This document shows, piece by piece, positions 1-9,317 of a DNA stretch of 64,000 nt; the first letter of the stretch is position 1; each line of letters starts with the position of its first letter. A program made the translations under genes and the position numbers. The notes beneath the pieces are model-generated. The model saw only the letters and a program-made list of their open reading frames with translations. It did not search any database and had not been told where the DNA came from. Source of the stretch: Haloprofundus halobius (GTDB lineage: Archaea; Halobacteriota; Halobacteria; Halobacteriales; Haloferacaceae). The stretch is from assembly GCF_020097835.1 (NCBI RefSeq), contig NZ_CP083666.1:744001-808000 (forward strand), written 5' to 3'.

Positions 1-26
1 GTGGTACCATGCGTCACTACTTAATT

Positions 27-38
27 GTTTTTTATGAT
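27..38 (-). promoter_or_regulatory. Candidate TATA element for a gene leaving the left edge
   Basis: An A/T-rich block (TTTTTTATGATG on the plus strand) sits about 25 bases upstream, in leftward orientation, of an ATG at position 10. This is the spacing of a leaderless haloarchaeal promoter. The gene itself would lie outside the window, so this is weak. No gene is visible in 1-104. Confidence 0.3.
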
Positions 39-104
39 GGATTCTGTGCGACGGAGCGTACTGTCCTCTCCGGTCAGTTCGACGGACTGTGCGGCCCGCG
101 TCGG

Positions 105-473
105 TCAGCGCGGGGGAACGCACGTCAGGAGCTGCACGGAGTCGCGGAGGTTGTGGGTCTGGACGAGAAGTTCGGCGGTCTCGCGGACGGTGAACGCCGC
201 GTCGAAGTCGACGCCGTAGCACTCCGCGTACAGCGACAGCCAGTCGTTCAGCGCCCGCTCGAGCAGGCGGTGTTCCTCGGCGGACAACGCAACGTCGCGG
301 TCGGCAGTCCGCGCCTCCACGTACGTCGCGACGACTGGGCCGACGCCGGACCGGACGTACGACGCGGCCCGCTCCTCGTCAGGAGGATCGGTCGGCGGGT
401 CGAACACCTCCCGCTCGCGCCGCGCTTCGGCGGCGAGTTCGCGGATCCGCGGCCAGTACGTCGAGCGAGCCAT
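105..473 (-). CDS. Hypothetical protein at the end of the ETF operon
   Basis: A soluble protein of about 122 residues starting MARSTYWPRIRELAAEARRE, rich in charged alpha-helical sequence. It has no cysteines in a metal pattern and no membrane segment. The ATG at 473 is used here; a GTG at 485 that overlaps the fixC stop codon (GTGA) is an equally good start and would mean translational coupling. Its place as last gene of the etfB-etfA-fixC operon suggests a role with that electron-transfer complex, but the family is not recognised and no function is assigned. Confidence 0.7.
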   Translation of the reverse strand: MARSTYWPRIRELAAEARREREVFDPPTDPPDEERAASYVRSGVGPVVATYVEARTADRDVALSAEEHRLLERALNDWLSLYAECYGVDFDAAFTVRETAELLVQTHNLRDSVQLLTCVPPR

Positions 474-481
474 CTCGGCGC

Positions 482-2152
482 TCACCCTTGCTTGAACTCC
501 ACCCCCTTCCCCCCGCGGGGGTGCTGCCACTCCGTGTCGGCGACGATAGCGCACGTCCCACACTCGACGCACGGCTGCGTGTCGAGGCTCACGACGCGCT
601 CTTCGTCGCCGTTGGTGCGGATCGTCTCCTCGCGGTAGCAGCCGCCGCCGAAGCCGCGGGCGCTGACCGGACAGGCCGTCACCGCCGCACCGCTGGCCTC
701 GTAGGAACTGTCGACGAGCGCGATGTGCGGGTTGCCGACGTCCGTATCGTACGTCAGCGCCCCGATGCGCTCCTCGAGACTCGGTGGCTCGACCGCGCCC
801 TCGCCGTCGTCGACGCGGTCTCCGAGCTCCTCTGCGATGACTGTCGGGAGCGTGACGTACGGCGTCCGCGTGTCAGGTACCGCCATCGCGAGAAACGGCG
901 AGCCGTACAGCCGGCCGAGTCGGTCGCCGACTGCGCGAAGCCCGGCCCGACCGACAGCCGACTGCAGCACCGAGTCGACTACCCCCGTCACGGCGTCACG
1001 CTCGCCGAGCGCGCTAACGGCCCGGTACCGGGCCGGGCGGAGTTTCTTCATCACGCCCTCGCCGCGCAGTTTTTCGGCGTATCGCTCGCCCGCCCGCTCT
1101 GTCGACCCGCGCGCCTTCGACTGGGCGTACGCCTCCGCCGCGAGCGCACCCGCTGTCACCGCGTGGTTCATCCCCTTGATGATCGGACCCTGCGCCTGCA
1201 TCTGTCCGGCCGCGTCGCCGACGAGCAGGAGTCGTCCTCGGTGCGGCGACGGGATGGCTGCCTTCTTCGAGTCCGGGACGAGTTTCGCCGCGTACTCGCG
1301 CTCGTGGTACTCGTCGCCGAGCCACTCTGCGAGGAACGGGTGCGTCAACAGGGCGTCGAGCAGTTCGTGGGGCTCGGCGCGCTCTGCAACGAGGCTGTCG
1401 AGGTGGAAGACGGTCCCGATCGACAGCGAGTCCTCGTTGGTGTAGAGGAAGCCGCCGCCGCGGACCCCCTCGAACAGGTCGCCCGAGAACAGATGCGCTG
1501 CTCCTTCGTCGTCGTCGACGCCGAACCGATCGGCGATGGCATCTGCGGGCACGTCCACCACGGCCTTGACGCCCTGGAACCACTCATCCGGGCGCTCCCA
1601 GTCCATCAGCCTCGCGTCGCGGGCGAGTTCGCTGTTGACTCCGTCGGCGGCGATGATCACGTCCGCGGTGATGGGGTCGAGTTCGTCGCAGGTGACGCCG
1701 ACGATCTCGCCGTCGTCTCTGAGTAGTCCGTTGACCCGCACGTCCGTCAGGAGGCCGCCACCCACCTCGCTCGTCTTCTCGTGGACCCGTTCGGCGAGCC
1801 ACGAGTCCATCTTCCGACGCAGCACCGCGTCGGACCACGCCGTGTCGTGTTCGTGGAGCCGGGTGACGTCGAACGTCTTGACCTGATTTCCGGCCACGTT
1901 GTGGAGGTAGTACTCCGTGATCGGCCGCTCCGAGGCCTCCTCGCGGAAGCCTTCGAAGAGCTGGTCGACGGTGTACGGCGCGGACTCCTCCGCGTAGATC
2001 AGCCCGCCGGAGACGTTCTTCGAGCCGGCTTCGACGCCCCGCTCGAGCACCAGCGTCTCGACGCCGTACTCCGCGAGCGCCGCCGCCGCCGCGGCCCCGC
2101 CGGGCCCTGCCCCGACGACGATCGCCTCGAAGTGTTCGTACTCGTCACTCAT
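482..2152 (-). CDS. fixC: ETF:quinone oxidoreductase, FixC fused to FixX ferredoxin
   Basis: A flavoprotein of about 556 residues, predicted to pass electrons from electron transfer flavoprotein to the membrane quinone pool. The N-terminus has a Rossmann FAD motif (GAGPGG, about residue 15) and the body follows the geranylgeranyl reductase/FixC pattern, including GDAAGQMQAQGPIIKGMN. The last ~60 residues are a FixX-type ferredoxin: a CPVSA segment, then CVECGTC and the terminal PRGGKGV typical of FixX. In many bacteria FixC and FixX are separate, so this is a fusion. The ATG at 2152 overlaps the etfA stop by 8 bases; a GTG at 2161 is the alternative. It is the third gene of the operon. Confidence 0.92.
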   Translation of the reverse strand: MSDEYEHFEAIVVGAGPGGAAAAAALAEYGVETLVLERGVEAGSKNVSGGLIYAEESAPYTVDQLFEGFREEASERPITEYYLHNVAGNQVKTFDVTRLHEHDTAWSDAVLRRKMDSWLAERVHEKTSEVGGGLLTDVRVNGLLRDDGEIVGVTCDELDPITADVIIAADGVNSELARDARLMDWERPDEWFQGVKAVVDVPADAIADRFGVDDDEGAAHLFSGDLFEGVRGGGFLYTNEDSLSIGTVFHLDSLVAERAEPHELLDALLTHPFLAEWLGDEYHEREYAAKLVPDSKKAAIPSPHRGRLLLVGDAAGQMQAQGPIIKGMNHAVTAGALAAEAYAQSKARGSTERAGERYAEKLRGEGVMKKLRPARYRAVSALGERDAVTGVVDSVLQSAVGRAGLRAVGDRLGRLYGSPFLAMAVPDTRTPYVTLPTVIAEELGDRVDDGEGAVEPPSLEERIGALTYDTDVGNPHIALVDSSYEASGAAVTACPVSARGFGGGCYREETIRTNGDEERVVSLDTQPCVECGTCAIVADTEWQHPRGGKGVEFKQG

Positions 2153-3848
2153 CGGCCTCACCTCCCTGCGCCGTCGCGTCGGGCCGACCGCCGCCGTCCG
2201 CCGCGGCCTCGAAGTCCAGCTGACCCTCCTTCAGCGCCGCCGTCAGCTGCGGCAGCACCTCGAAGAGGTCACCCTCGATGAAGTAATCCGAGAAGTCCCG
2301 GATGCGTGCCTCGGGATCGGTGTTGATCGCGACGATCGTCTCGGACTCGTCCATCCCGACCTTGTGCTGAACCGCGCCGGAGATTCCCGCCGCGATGTAC
2401 AGCTTCGGCGCGACCACCTGTCCGGTTTCGCCGATCTGCCGCTCCTCACGAGTGTACTTCTCCACGTGGCCGTCGAACTGATACGAGCCGGTGACGATGC
2501 CGCGAGAGACGCCGACGTCGGCGTCCTCGAACGCCTCGGCGAGTTCGACCGCTAGCTCCACCCCACGGGTGGGATCGGCGCCGATACCGCGACCAACGGC
2601 GACGATACTCTCGTGGCCGGAGAGATCGACGCCCGCCTCCAGCCGGTCGTAATCGGTTACCTCGACGCGGAACCAATCGTCGTCGAGGGTGGCGTCGTGC
2701 TCGACGGTTTCGCCCTCGCGATCGGCGTCCGGCTCCGGCACCTCGAAGCTGCCCGGAATCACCGACGCCCCCTGCGGGTGGAACTCGCGGTTCGGGTTGT
2801 CCAGACAGAGAATAGTCGAGTACTCGAAGCCGCTGAAGTCCGGTCGCTTCATGTGCAGCACACGCTCGAACGTCTTCTTCTCGCCGGGCGCGCCCGTCTT
2901 CACCGGATTCGAGATCACCGTGTCCTCGATGTACAGCCCGGAGCAGTCGCTCGCGAGGCCGGAGTCGAGCGCTGCCTGTACCTGCGCCGAGAGGTCGCGA
3001 CCGTTGTTGGTCGCCGGAAACAGTACATAGCGCGGCTTGTCGTACTCCTTCCAGTCGACCTCGTCCGCATCGTCGTACTTGTCCGAGCCGGCTCTCGCCA
3101 TCTGACAGAAGATCTCGGTGTACGGTTTGTGTAGGAAGCGCTCGAGTCGCTCGTCCTCGTGGTACACTACCAGATCCGCGCCGCAGGCGATCACCTCGTC
3201 GGCGTGCGTCGCCGCGTCGTCGCCGATGAGAACGCCGACGACGCGCTCGTTCTCGTCGTACGCGTCGTTGTACTCGTCCATCAGCTGACGGGCCTTCCCG
3301 AGCATCTCTCGCGAGACGTCGATGAGGGAACCCGCCTGCGTTTCGCAGTACACCCACACGTCGCGGTAGACGCCGTTCTCCAGCGCGCGGACGTGCTTTT
3401 TGTCCGCCGTCGGGTGGTCGAGATCGGGGTGGCGCTCCTCCGGCGACATCGACTCCTCGTCGGCTTGCGCCGCTTCGGTATCCCCCTCGTCGCTGCCGGC
3501 CACCGAGTCTATCCGGCTTTGGATCAGCCGCTTGACGCTGTCTCGATCCTCGCCGCCTTCCTCCGCGTCCAGAAGCGCCTCGAGTCTCTCGACCTCGTCG
3601 ATACCCTGGAGGGCGTTGCCGACGTCCGCCGTGCTCATCTCTGCGAGATCGACGTCGTCGGTGTCCACCTCGTCCTCGGGGCCTTCGTACTTCTCGATTC
3701 GGCTCTCGATCAGCGTTATCGCCGCCGGACGGCTCTCTCCCGACTCCTCGGCGCCGAGGATTGCCTTCAGCGCCGCGACGTCCTCGATCTCCTTGATCGC
3801 GGGCCCGAGTTCGGACACCTCGTACTCGCTCGGATCGAGGTCGGCCAC
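2145..3848 (-). CDS. etfA: Electron transfer flavoprotein alpha subunit with duplicated N-terminal extension
   Basis: EtfA/FixB, 567 residues, far longer than the ~320 of bacterial EtfA. The C-terminal part holds the FAD-binding signature (LYIAAGISGAVQHKVGM followed by IVAINTDPEARI). The first ~150 residues are extra: two helical repeats at about residues 14-56 and 74-116 share the pattern AL..IL.AEE.GE.R..A..LI.SRI, joined by acidic linkers. It starts with GTG two bases after the etfB stop. It pairs with EtfB to carry electrons from dehydrogenases such as acyl-CoA dehydrogenase (one lies at 20674) to FixC. The role of the repeats is unknown; docking to a partner is a guess. Confidence 0.93.
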   Translation of the reverse strand: MADLDPSEYEVSELGPAIKEIEDVAALKAILGAEESGESRPAAITLIESRIEKYEGPEDEVDTDDVDLAEMSTADVGNALQGIDEVERLEALLDAEEGGEDRDSVKRLIQSRIDSVAGSDEGDTEAAQADEESMSPEERHPDLDHPTADKKHVRALENGVYRDVWVYCETQAGSLIDVSREMLGKARQLMDEYNDAYDENERVVGVLIGDDAATHADEVIACGADLVVYHEDERLERFLHKPYTEIFCQMARAGSDKYDDADEVDWKEYDKPRYVLFPATNNGRDLSAQVQAALDSGLASDCSGLYIEDTVISNPVKTGAPGEKKTFERVLHMKRPDFSGFEYSTILCLDNPNREFHPQGASVIPGSFEVPEPDADREGETVEHDATLDDDWFRVEVTDYDRLEAGVDLSGHESIVAVGRGIGADPTRGVELAVELAEAFEDADVGVSRGIVTGSYQFDGHVEKYTREERQIGETGQVVAPKLYIAAGISGAVQHKVGMDESETIVAINTDPEARIRDFSDYFIEGDLFEVLPQLTAALKEGQLDFEAAADGGGRPDATAQGGEADE

Positions 3849-3850
3849 GG

Positions 3851-4705
3851 TCAGTCACCTCCCGCCGCGAGCGGCCTCATCGCGTCGAGTACCTCGGTCA
3901 TCTCCGCTTCGTCCGTCGGGTCGATCATCGTCGCCTCGCGCTCGGCGGGCGCCTTCGGGATCGGGTCTACCGACGAGACGATGGTCGGCGACCCGTCGAG
4001 GCCGATGTAGTCGGGGTCGAGGTTCAGGTCGACGTGGTCCCACACCGTGAGGTGATCCTCGAACGCCTCGGCGCGGCGTCGCGTCCGCTCTCGGAGCTCC
4101 TTCAGCGTCAGTCGGTGAGTCGCAGTCCGATAGGAGGGCTCGAACTCCGGATCGGCGACGACGAACGCCGGCAGGGACGTCTCGACCGTCTCTATCTCCT
4201 CGATATCTCCCTCGACCAGCCGTTTGGCGCGGACAGTCTCGGCGTCTTCGTCGACGTCCAGCGCGATAACGTGCGTGATGATCGGCATGTCCAGCCCCCA
4301 GCACGTCTGCAGCCCAGTGTGACCCGTCTCGCCGTCGGCCGTCTTGAAGCCCGCGAACACCAGGTCCGGCCGACCGAGCTTCTCGATACCGGTGCTCAGC
4401 GTGATCGCCGTCGCCCACGTGTCCGAGGCGGCGAGTTCGCGATCCGAGACGAGATAGAGGTCGTCGGCGTACACCGACTCCATCGCTTCGCGGAGCACGT
4501 CCTTGTACCCCGGCGGCCCCATACTCATCACGCTCACACGCCCTCCGTGTCGAACGCGCATCTGTAGCGCGATTTCGAGCGCGTGTCTATCGTTCGGGTT
4601 CATCACCGTCGGCGTCTTCCCCCGTTCGAGGTGGCCGTCCTCGTCGAACGAGACCTGTCCCTCGCGGAAGTCCGGAACGCCTTTCGTCAGTACGAGTGTG
4701 TCCAT
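3851..4705 (-). CDS. etfB: Electron transfer flavoprotein beta subunit
   Basis: EtfB/FixA, 284 residues, normal length. The AMP-binding loop of the beta subunit is visible as FAGFKTADGETGHTGLQ (about residues 118-134), and the family's R..LEGDIEEIE-like segment follows. First gene of the etfB-etfA-fixC-hypothetical operon; etfA follows two bases after its stop. An A/T-rich stretch (TACTAAAAGATTATTAC on the minus strand, 4743-4759) is a candidate TATA region and would leave a short leader. Confidence 0.93.
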   Translation of the reverse strand: MDTLVLTKGVPDFREGQVSFDEDGHLERGKTPTVMNPNDRHALEIALQMRVRHGGRVSVMSMGPPGYKDVLREAMESVYADDLYLVSDRELAASDTWATAITLSTGIEKLGRPDLVFAGFKTADGETGHTGLQTCWGLDMPIITHVIALDVDEDAETVRAKRLVEGDIEEIETVETSLPAFVVADPEFEPSYRTATHRLTLKELRERTRRRAEAFEDHLTVWDHVDLNLDPDYIGLDGSPTIVSSVDPIPKAPAEREATMIDPTDEAEMTEVLDAMRPLAAGGD

Positions 4706-4887
4706 AGGTATCGTCTCACGTTATTGAGTGACGGCTGTTCGTAATAATCTTTTAGTACAGTTCCGCGCGACCGTCGGATCGAGTGACCTACGGCTACACA
4801 CCGTATCGAGCGGCGTTCGACACCGGTCGAGTCAGCGGGGGGACGGTGACCTCGCCGCCGCGATGGTCGAAACGAGCGGATTCGACG

Positions 4888-5371
<484 letters not shown>

Positions 5372-5382
5372 GTCGCTCGCGT

Positions 5383-5865
5383 ATGGCTGATGTCACGACG
5401 CTCATTGCGCTCTTACTCCTCGTTCTCGGCGTCGTCGGAAGCGTCGCGCCGCTGCTTCCCGGCGCGCTCACGTCGCTTGCGGGCGTCTACCTCTACTGGT
5501 GGTCGACGGACTTCGGCGAACCGGGTCTGTTGGCGGTCGCCGGTCTCACCCTCGTGGGCCTCACCGCGATGATTCTCGACTACTTCGCCGGACCCATCGC
5601 CGCTCGCTACGGCGGCGCGTCGACGCGTACGACGCTCGCCGCGGCCGTCGTCGGCTTTCTCGCGTTCTTCGTCGCCGGACCACCGGGCATCCTCCTCGGC
5701 GTCGCCGGGACTGTCTTCGCGCTCGAATTTTACAGAAACCAGGACGCGAACGCGAGCTTCAAAACGGCGCTGTTCGCGACGGTCGGCGTGTTAGCATCGG
5801 CAGCCGTGCAGGTCGTGTTGACGTCGTTGATGCTCGTCGCGTTTGTCCTCGTCGTGTTTCTCTGA
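5383..5865 (+). CDS. DUF456-family membrane protein
   Basis: An integral membrane protein of 160 residues with about four hydrophobic segments separated by short glycine-rich loops. The N-terminal GVVGSVAPLLPGALTSLAG and the central GPPGILLGVAGTVFALEF are the DUF456 pattern. No catalytic motif is present and the function of the family is not known. The ATG lies ~27 bases after a TATA-like element embedded in a palindrome (5350-5371), so the mRNA is probably leaderless. It stands alone, divergent from the ferredoxin gene. Confidence 0.82.
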   Translation: MADVTTLIALLLLVLGVVGSVAPLLPGALTSLAGVYLYWWSTDFGEPGLLAVAGLTLVGLTAMILDYFAGPIAARYGGASTRTTLAAAVVGFLAFFVAGPPGILLGVAGTVFALEFYRNQDANASFKTALFATVGVLASAAVQVVLTSLMLVAFVLVVFL

Positions 5866-6020
5866 GCTTCCGCCGCCCATCGATGCGAGCGTTCAAGTAC
5901 CAAAACGGAACCAGCGACCGGTGTGAGCTAACCCTGACTGCGGGTCGTCCCGCGGTTGTGCGACACAGCGTCTCGGAGTCGGTATCGGTCGTGTCGCCTG
6001 TTCGCCTTCTCTCCCTGCGC

Positions 6021-7736
6021 TCAGTCGTGGCTGAAGTACGTCACCGCCTCGCCGTCGTCCTGCGAGTCGACGCGAGCGAAGCCGACGCGCTCGAACTGCA
6101 CCACGTCGTCGACGGCGGTGTCCGCGAGATCGGGTTCGGCGCGACCCGTCACGTCGCCGTCCATCGTTCGCATCGTCACCGAGACGTTCTGGTCGGCCGG
6201 GACCCAGTGAATCACGTCGACGCCCTCGTTGCGGACGACGTCGATGTCGTCGCCGACGTACTCCAGCGTGTCGTCCACGTAGCGAACACAGCCGTAGCCT
6301 TTCAGCCAGACGCGCTCGCCGTTTTCCGGGCGATCAGATTTCTCGACGAGCACCGCGTCTCCGGCCGGAAGAGTCCGCCGGCCGCGCTCTTCGTGGTCGG
6401 GGTGCAGCGGCGGGTGACCCGCGTCCGGACCGCCAGAGAGTGAAAGCTCGACGCCGTCGCGAACGAGGAAGTACCGCGGGGCCTCGTCGTCGACCAGCTC
6501 GCGATTGTTCGCGTAGACGGTGCTCATCGCCAGGTCGACGTTGCTCGTCGACGTGCCGAGGCCGACCATCGACTCGACGATGGCCTCGCCGCGGATGCCC
6601 CGCCGGCGGAGGCTCTTGATGGTGGGCGCGCGCGGGTCGTCCCAGCCGTCGAGTTCGCCCTCCTCGATGAGTCGCTTGAGGGTCGAGGTGGACATCTTGA
6701 CGCCGTACTCGTCTATCTGGACGTGGCCCCAGTGGACGACCTCGGGGTACTCCCAGTCGAAGTAGTCGTAGACGAAGCGCTGGCGTTTCGCCGAGTCCTG
6801 CAGGTCGATGCCGCGGATGATATGCGTGACGCCCGTCAGATGGTCGTCGACGCCGGACTGGAAGTCGAGCATCGGCCAGAGGCGGTACTCCTTGGCCTCC
6901 TCGCGCGGGTGCGGCGTGTCGATGACGCGGAAGGCGACGAAGTCTCGGAGCGCCGGGTTCTTGTGCTCGATGTCGGTCTTCACGCGAAGCACCATCTCGC
7001 CCGAGTTGTACTCGCCGTCGACCAGCGCCTCGAACTCCCGGAGCGTCGTCTCCGGGTCTTTGTCGCGATGCGGACAGGCTTCGCCCGCGTTCTTCAGCTC
7101 CGAGAACGCCTCCCCCGAGCAGGAGCAGGTGTACGCGCCCCCCTTCTCGATGAGTTCGCGGGCGTGGTCGTAGTAGAGTTCGAGGCGGTCCGACGCCCGG
7201 AGCACCTCGTCCGGTTCGAAGCCGAGGTACTCGACGTCGTCGAGGATGGCGTCGTAAGCGTCCAGGTCGGGTCGCTTCGTCTCGGGGTCGGTGTCGTCGA
7301 AGCGGACGACGAACGACCCGTCGTACATCTCCTTGTACGTCCCGATGACCGCAGGCATCCGCGCGTGACCGATGTGCCACGGACCGTTCGGGTTCGGCGC
7401 GGCGCGCATCCGCACCTCGTCGTACGCGTCGACGTTCGGCAGGTCCGAGAGCACCTGCTCGTCCTCCTCGTCCTCGCTGTCGAGTTCGTCGAGCAGGTCG
7501 GGCGCGAGTTCGCCCAGTCGCTCGCGTCGCTCGGCGTGGTCCATCGCGTTGACGTCGGCGACGACGCCGCCGACGATGCCCGGAATCTCACCACCGTGTG
7601 GCCGGAACTCGGGGTTCTCGCCCATGAGCGGCCCCATCACCGCGCCGACGTCGGCGTCGCTCTCGTACTTCACCGCGTTGAACAGCGCGTGCTTCTCGGC
7701 TTCCGCCTCGACGCGCGCTCGAAGGTCCTCGTCCAT
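6021..7736 (-). CDS. gltX: Glutamyl-tRNA synthetase (archaeal type)
   Basis: Class I aminoacyl-tRNA synthetase of 571 residues charging tRNA-Glu; the archaeal enzyme usually also charges tRNA-Gln for later amidation. The HIGH motif is at about residues 121-124 (GPWHIGHARM) and the KMSKS equivalent reads KMSTS. A zinc-like cluster (CSCSGEAF...ACPHRDKD) lies in the connective region. The first ~110 residues are the archaeal helical N-terminal domain. The ATG at 7736 was chosen over upstream frames because a TATA block TTTTTA lies at about 7762-7767, ~27 bases away. It is divergent from the gene at 7869. Confidence 0.95.
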   Translation of the reverse strand: MDEDLRARVEAEAEKHALFNAVKYESDADVGAVMGPLMGENPEFRPHGGEIPGIVGGVVADVNAMDHAERRERLGELAPDLLDELDSEDEEDEQVLSDLPNVDAYDEVRMRAAPNPNGPWHIGHARMPAVIGTYKEMYDGSFVVRFDDTDPETKRPDLDAYDAILDDVEYLGFEPDEVLRASDRLELYYDHARELIEKGGAYTCSCSGEAFSELKNAGEACPHRDKDPETTLREFEALVDGEYNSGEMVLRVKTDIEHKNPALRDFVAFRVIDTPHPREEAKEYRLWPMLDFQSGVDDHLTGVTHIIRGIDLQDSAKRQRFVYDYFDWEYPEVVHWGHVQIDEYGVKMSTSTLKRLIEEGELDGWDDPRAPTIKSLRRRGIRGEAIVESMVGLGTSTSNVDLAMSTVYANNRELVDDEAPRYFLVRDGVELSLSGGPDAGHPPLHPDHEERGRRTLPAGDAVLVEKSDRPENGERVWLKGYGCVRYVDDTLEYVGDDIDVVRNEGVDVIHWVPADQNVSVTMRTMDGDVTGRAEPDLADTAVDDVVQFERVGFARVDSQDDGEAVTYFSHD

Positions 7737-7868
7737 TACCCGCGAGTTTCGTCCGGCCGGTAAAAACAGCCGTGGATTGCCCGCAGCGCCGACGGCGAAC
7801 AACAATCAGCGAACGTGACACTCAGCGATAGCGACAAGCCTATATATAGCCCCGAGTGAGGCTCCGCC

Positions 7869-8231
7869 GTGAACGCTCGGTCGTGGCTCTCGCTCGACGG
7901 GACGTCGGTCACCGAGCGACGCTTCTACTGGGCGTGGATCGCGGCGACTGCGGGCTACGGCGTCGGCGACGTAGTGACGACCATCGCCGTCGTCGCCTTC
8001 GCCTCCGGCGTCGTCGAGGGGAACCCGGTGATGGCGGCGAGCATCTCGTCGTTCGGATTCGCCGGATTGGTGGGTCTCAAACTCGCTGTCTTCGGCCTCT
8101 GTCTCGTCACCAGTCAGTACTCCGCGCGCGTCGGCGACCCGGTGATCCCGTACGTCCTCCCGGCTGTCCTCGCGGCGACTGGTGCGGGACTCACCGGGTA
8201 CAACGTCTGGTTGATGCTGCAGTTCGGTTGA
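7869..8231 (+). CDS. Small four-helix membrane protein of unknown function
   Basis: A membrane protein of 120 residues with three or four transmembrane segments. The pattern GVGDVVTT followed by VVEGNPVMA resembles DUF5658-type proteins (an early Asp plus an E.NP motif), but this assignment is tentative. Start GTG at 7869 lies ~27 bases after a clear TATATATAG (7841-7849), so the transcript is probably leaderless. It is divergent from gltX and convergent with idsA. No function can be assigned. Confidence 0.75.
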   Translation: MNARSWLSLDGTSVTERRFYWAWIAATAGYGVGDVVTTIAVVAFASGVVEGNPVMAASISSFGFAGLVGLKLAVFGLCLVTSQYSARVGDPVIPYVLPAVLAATGAGLTGYNVWLMLQFG

Positions 8232-8270
8232 CGGGCGCGCGAACCCCGTCGAACCGAGAGCAGTAGCCTC

Positions 8271-9317
8271 TCAGTAGCCGCGCGTGATGAGGTAGTCGGC
8301 GATGTCTTCGAGGAGGCCGCGCGCCTCGTTGTTCGGCAGCACCGACAGTCGCTCTTTACTCTGTTCGACGAGGTCTTCGGCCATCTCGCGAGCGTACTTG
8401 ATGCTGCCGACGGCTTCGAGTTCCGTGACGGCTGCGTCGATGTCCGCTTCGGTCACTTCGTCCAGCGACGTCGTGTCGACGAGTTCGCCGATGTCGACGC
8501 CGTGCTGACGCGCGTGGAGCGTGATGAGCGTCTCCTTCTCCTCGACGAGGTCGGAGCCGCGCTGTTTGCCGAGGTCCTCGGAGGGAACGGTGAGATCCAA
8601 CACGTCGTCCTGAATTTGGAACGCGCAGCCAGCGTCGATGCCGTACTGGTAGAGCGCGTCGACGACCTCCTCGTCGGCACCCATCAACACGGCGGGCGTC
8701 GACGCCGACGCCCCGTACAGCACCGCCGTCTTGTACTCGATCATCTCCAGATACTCGTCGGGGAGGATGTCGTCGCGGCGCTCGAAGGAGACGTCGAGCG
8801 CCTGCCCTTCGCAGATTCGCGTACAGGTCGTCGCGAGCAGTCGGGTCGCTTCGAGGCCTCGATCGGGCGCCGCACCCGTGTCGGTCATGAGTTCGAACGC
8901 TTTCGAGTAGAGCGTGTCGCCGGCGAGGATGGCCGTCTCCGTGTCGTACGCCGTGTGGACGGCCGGGACGCCGCGACGGAGGTCGTCGTCGTCCATGATG
9001 TCGTCGTGGATGAGCGTGAACGACTGGATGACTTCGAGGCCGACCGCTGCGCGCATCACGTCGACGGTGCCCTCGTCGAGCGCCGGGAACTCGCGGTACT
9101 CCGTCGACAGCGGCGGCACGTCTGCGAGCGCTTCGGCGGCGAGCAGCGCGACAGCGGGTCGGAGGCGCTTGCCGCCCGCTTCCAGGAGGTAGCGAGTGGC
9201 CTCGTAGAGCCGTTCGGGTTCGGCCATAGGTACCTCCTCGTCGATGGCCTCGTTGACGAGTTCGCGGCGCTCGCCGACGGCGGCCAGTACCCGCTCCTCT
9301 GTCGCGTTCGATGACAT
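8271..9317 (-). CDS. idsA: Geranylgeranyl/polyprenyl diphosphate synthase
   Basis: A trans-prenyltransferase of 348 residues that extends isoprenyl diphosphates by adding IPP. The first Asp-rich motif is HDDIMDDDDLRRG and the second is QDDVLDLT; GGKRLRP binds IPP. In archaea such enzymes supply the C20 chains of membrane lipids. Its ATG overlaps the stop codon of the RNase J gene (TGATG), so translation is coupled. A GTG one codon earlier (9320) is the alternative start. Confidence 0.93.
   Translation of the reverse strand: MSSNATEERVLAAVGERRELVNEAIDEEVPMAEPERLYEATRYLLEAGGKRLRPAVALLAAEALADVPPLSTEYREFPALDEGTVDVMRAAVGLEVIQSFTLIHDDIMDDDDLRRGVPAVHTAYDTETAILAGDTLYSKAFELMTDTGAAPDRGLEATRLLATTCTRICEGQALDVSFERRDDILPDEYLEMIEYKTAVLYGASASTPAVLMGADEEVVDALYQYGIDAGCAFQIQDDVLDLTVPSEDLGKQRGSDLVEEKETLITLHARQHGVDIGELVDTTSLDEVTEADIDAAVTELEAVGSIKYAREMAEDLVEQSKERLSVLPNNEARGLLEDIADYLITRGY

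Noticed and set aside
9..638. Plus-strand 209-codon frame at the left edge
   Set aside because: It is antisense to the hypothetical gene and fixC, with the usual Arg-rich shadow composition and no motif.
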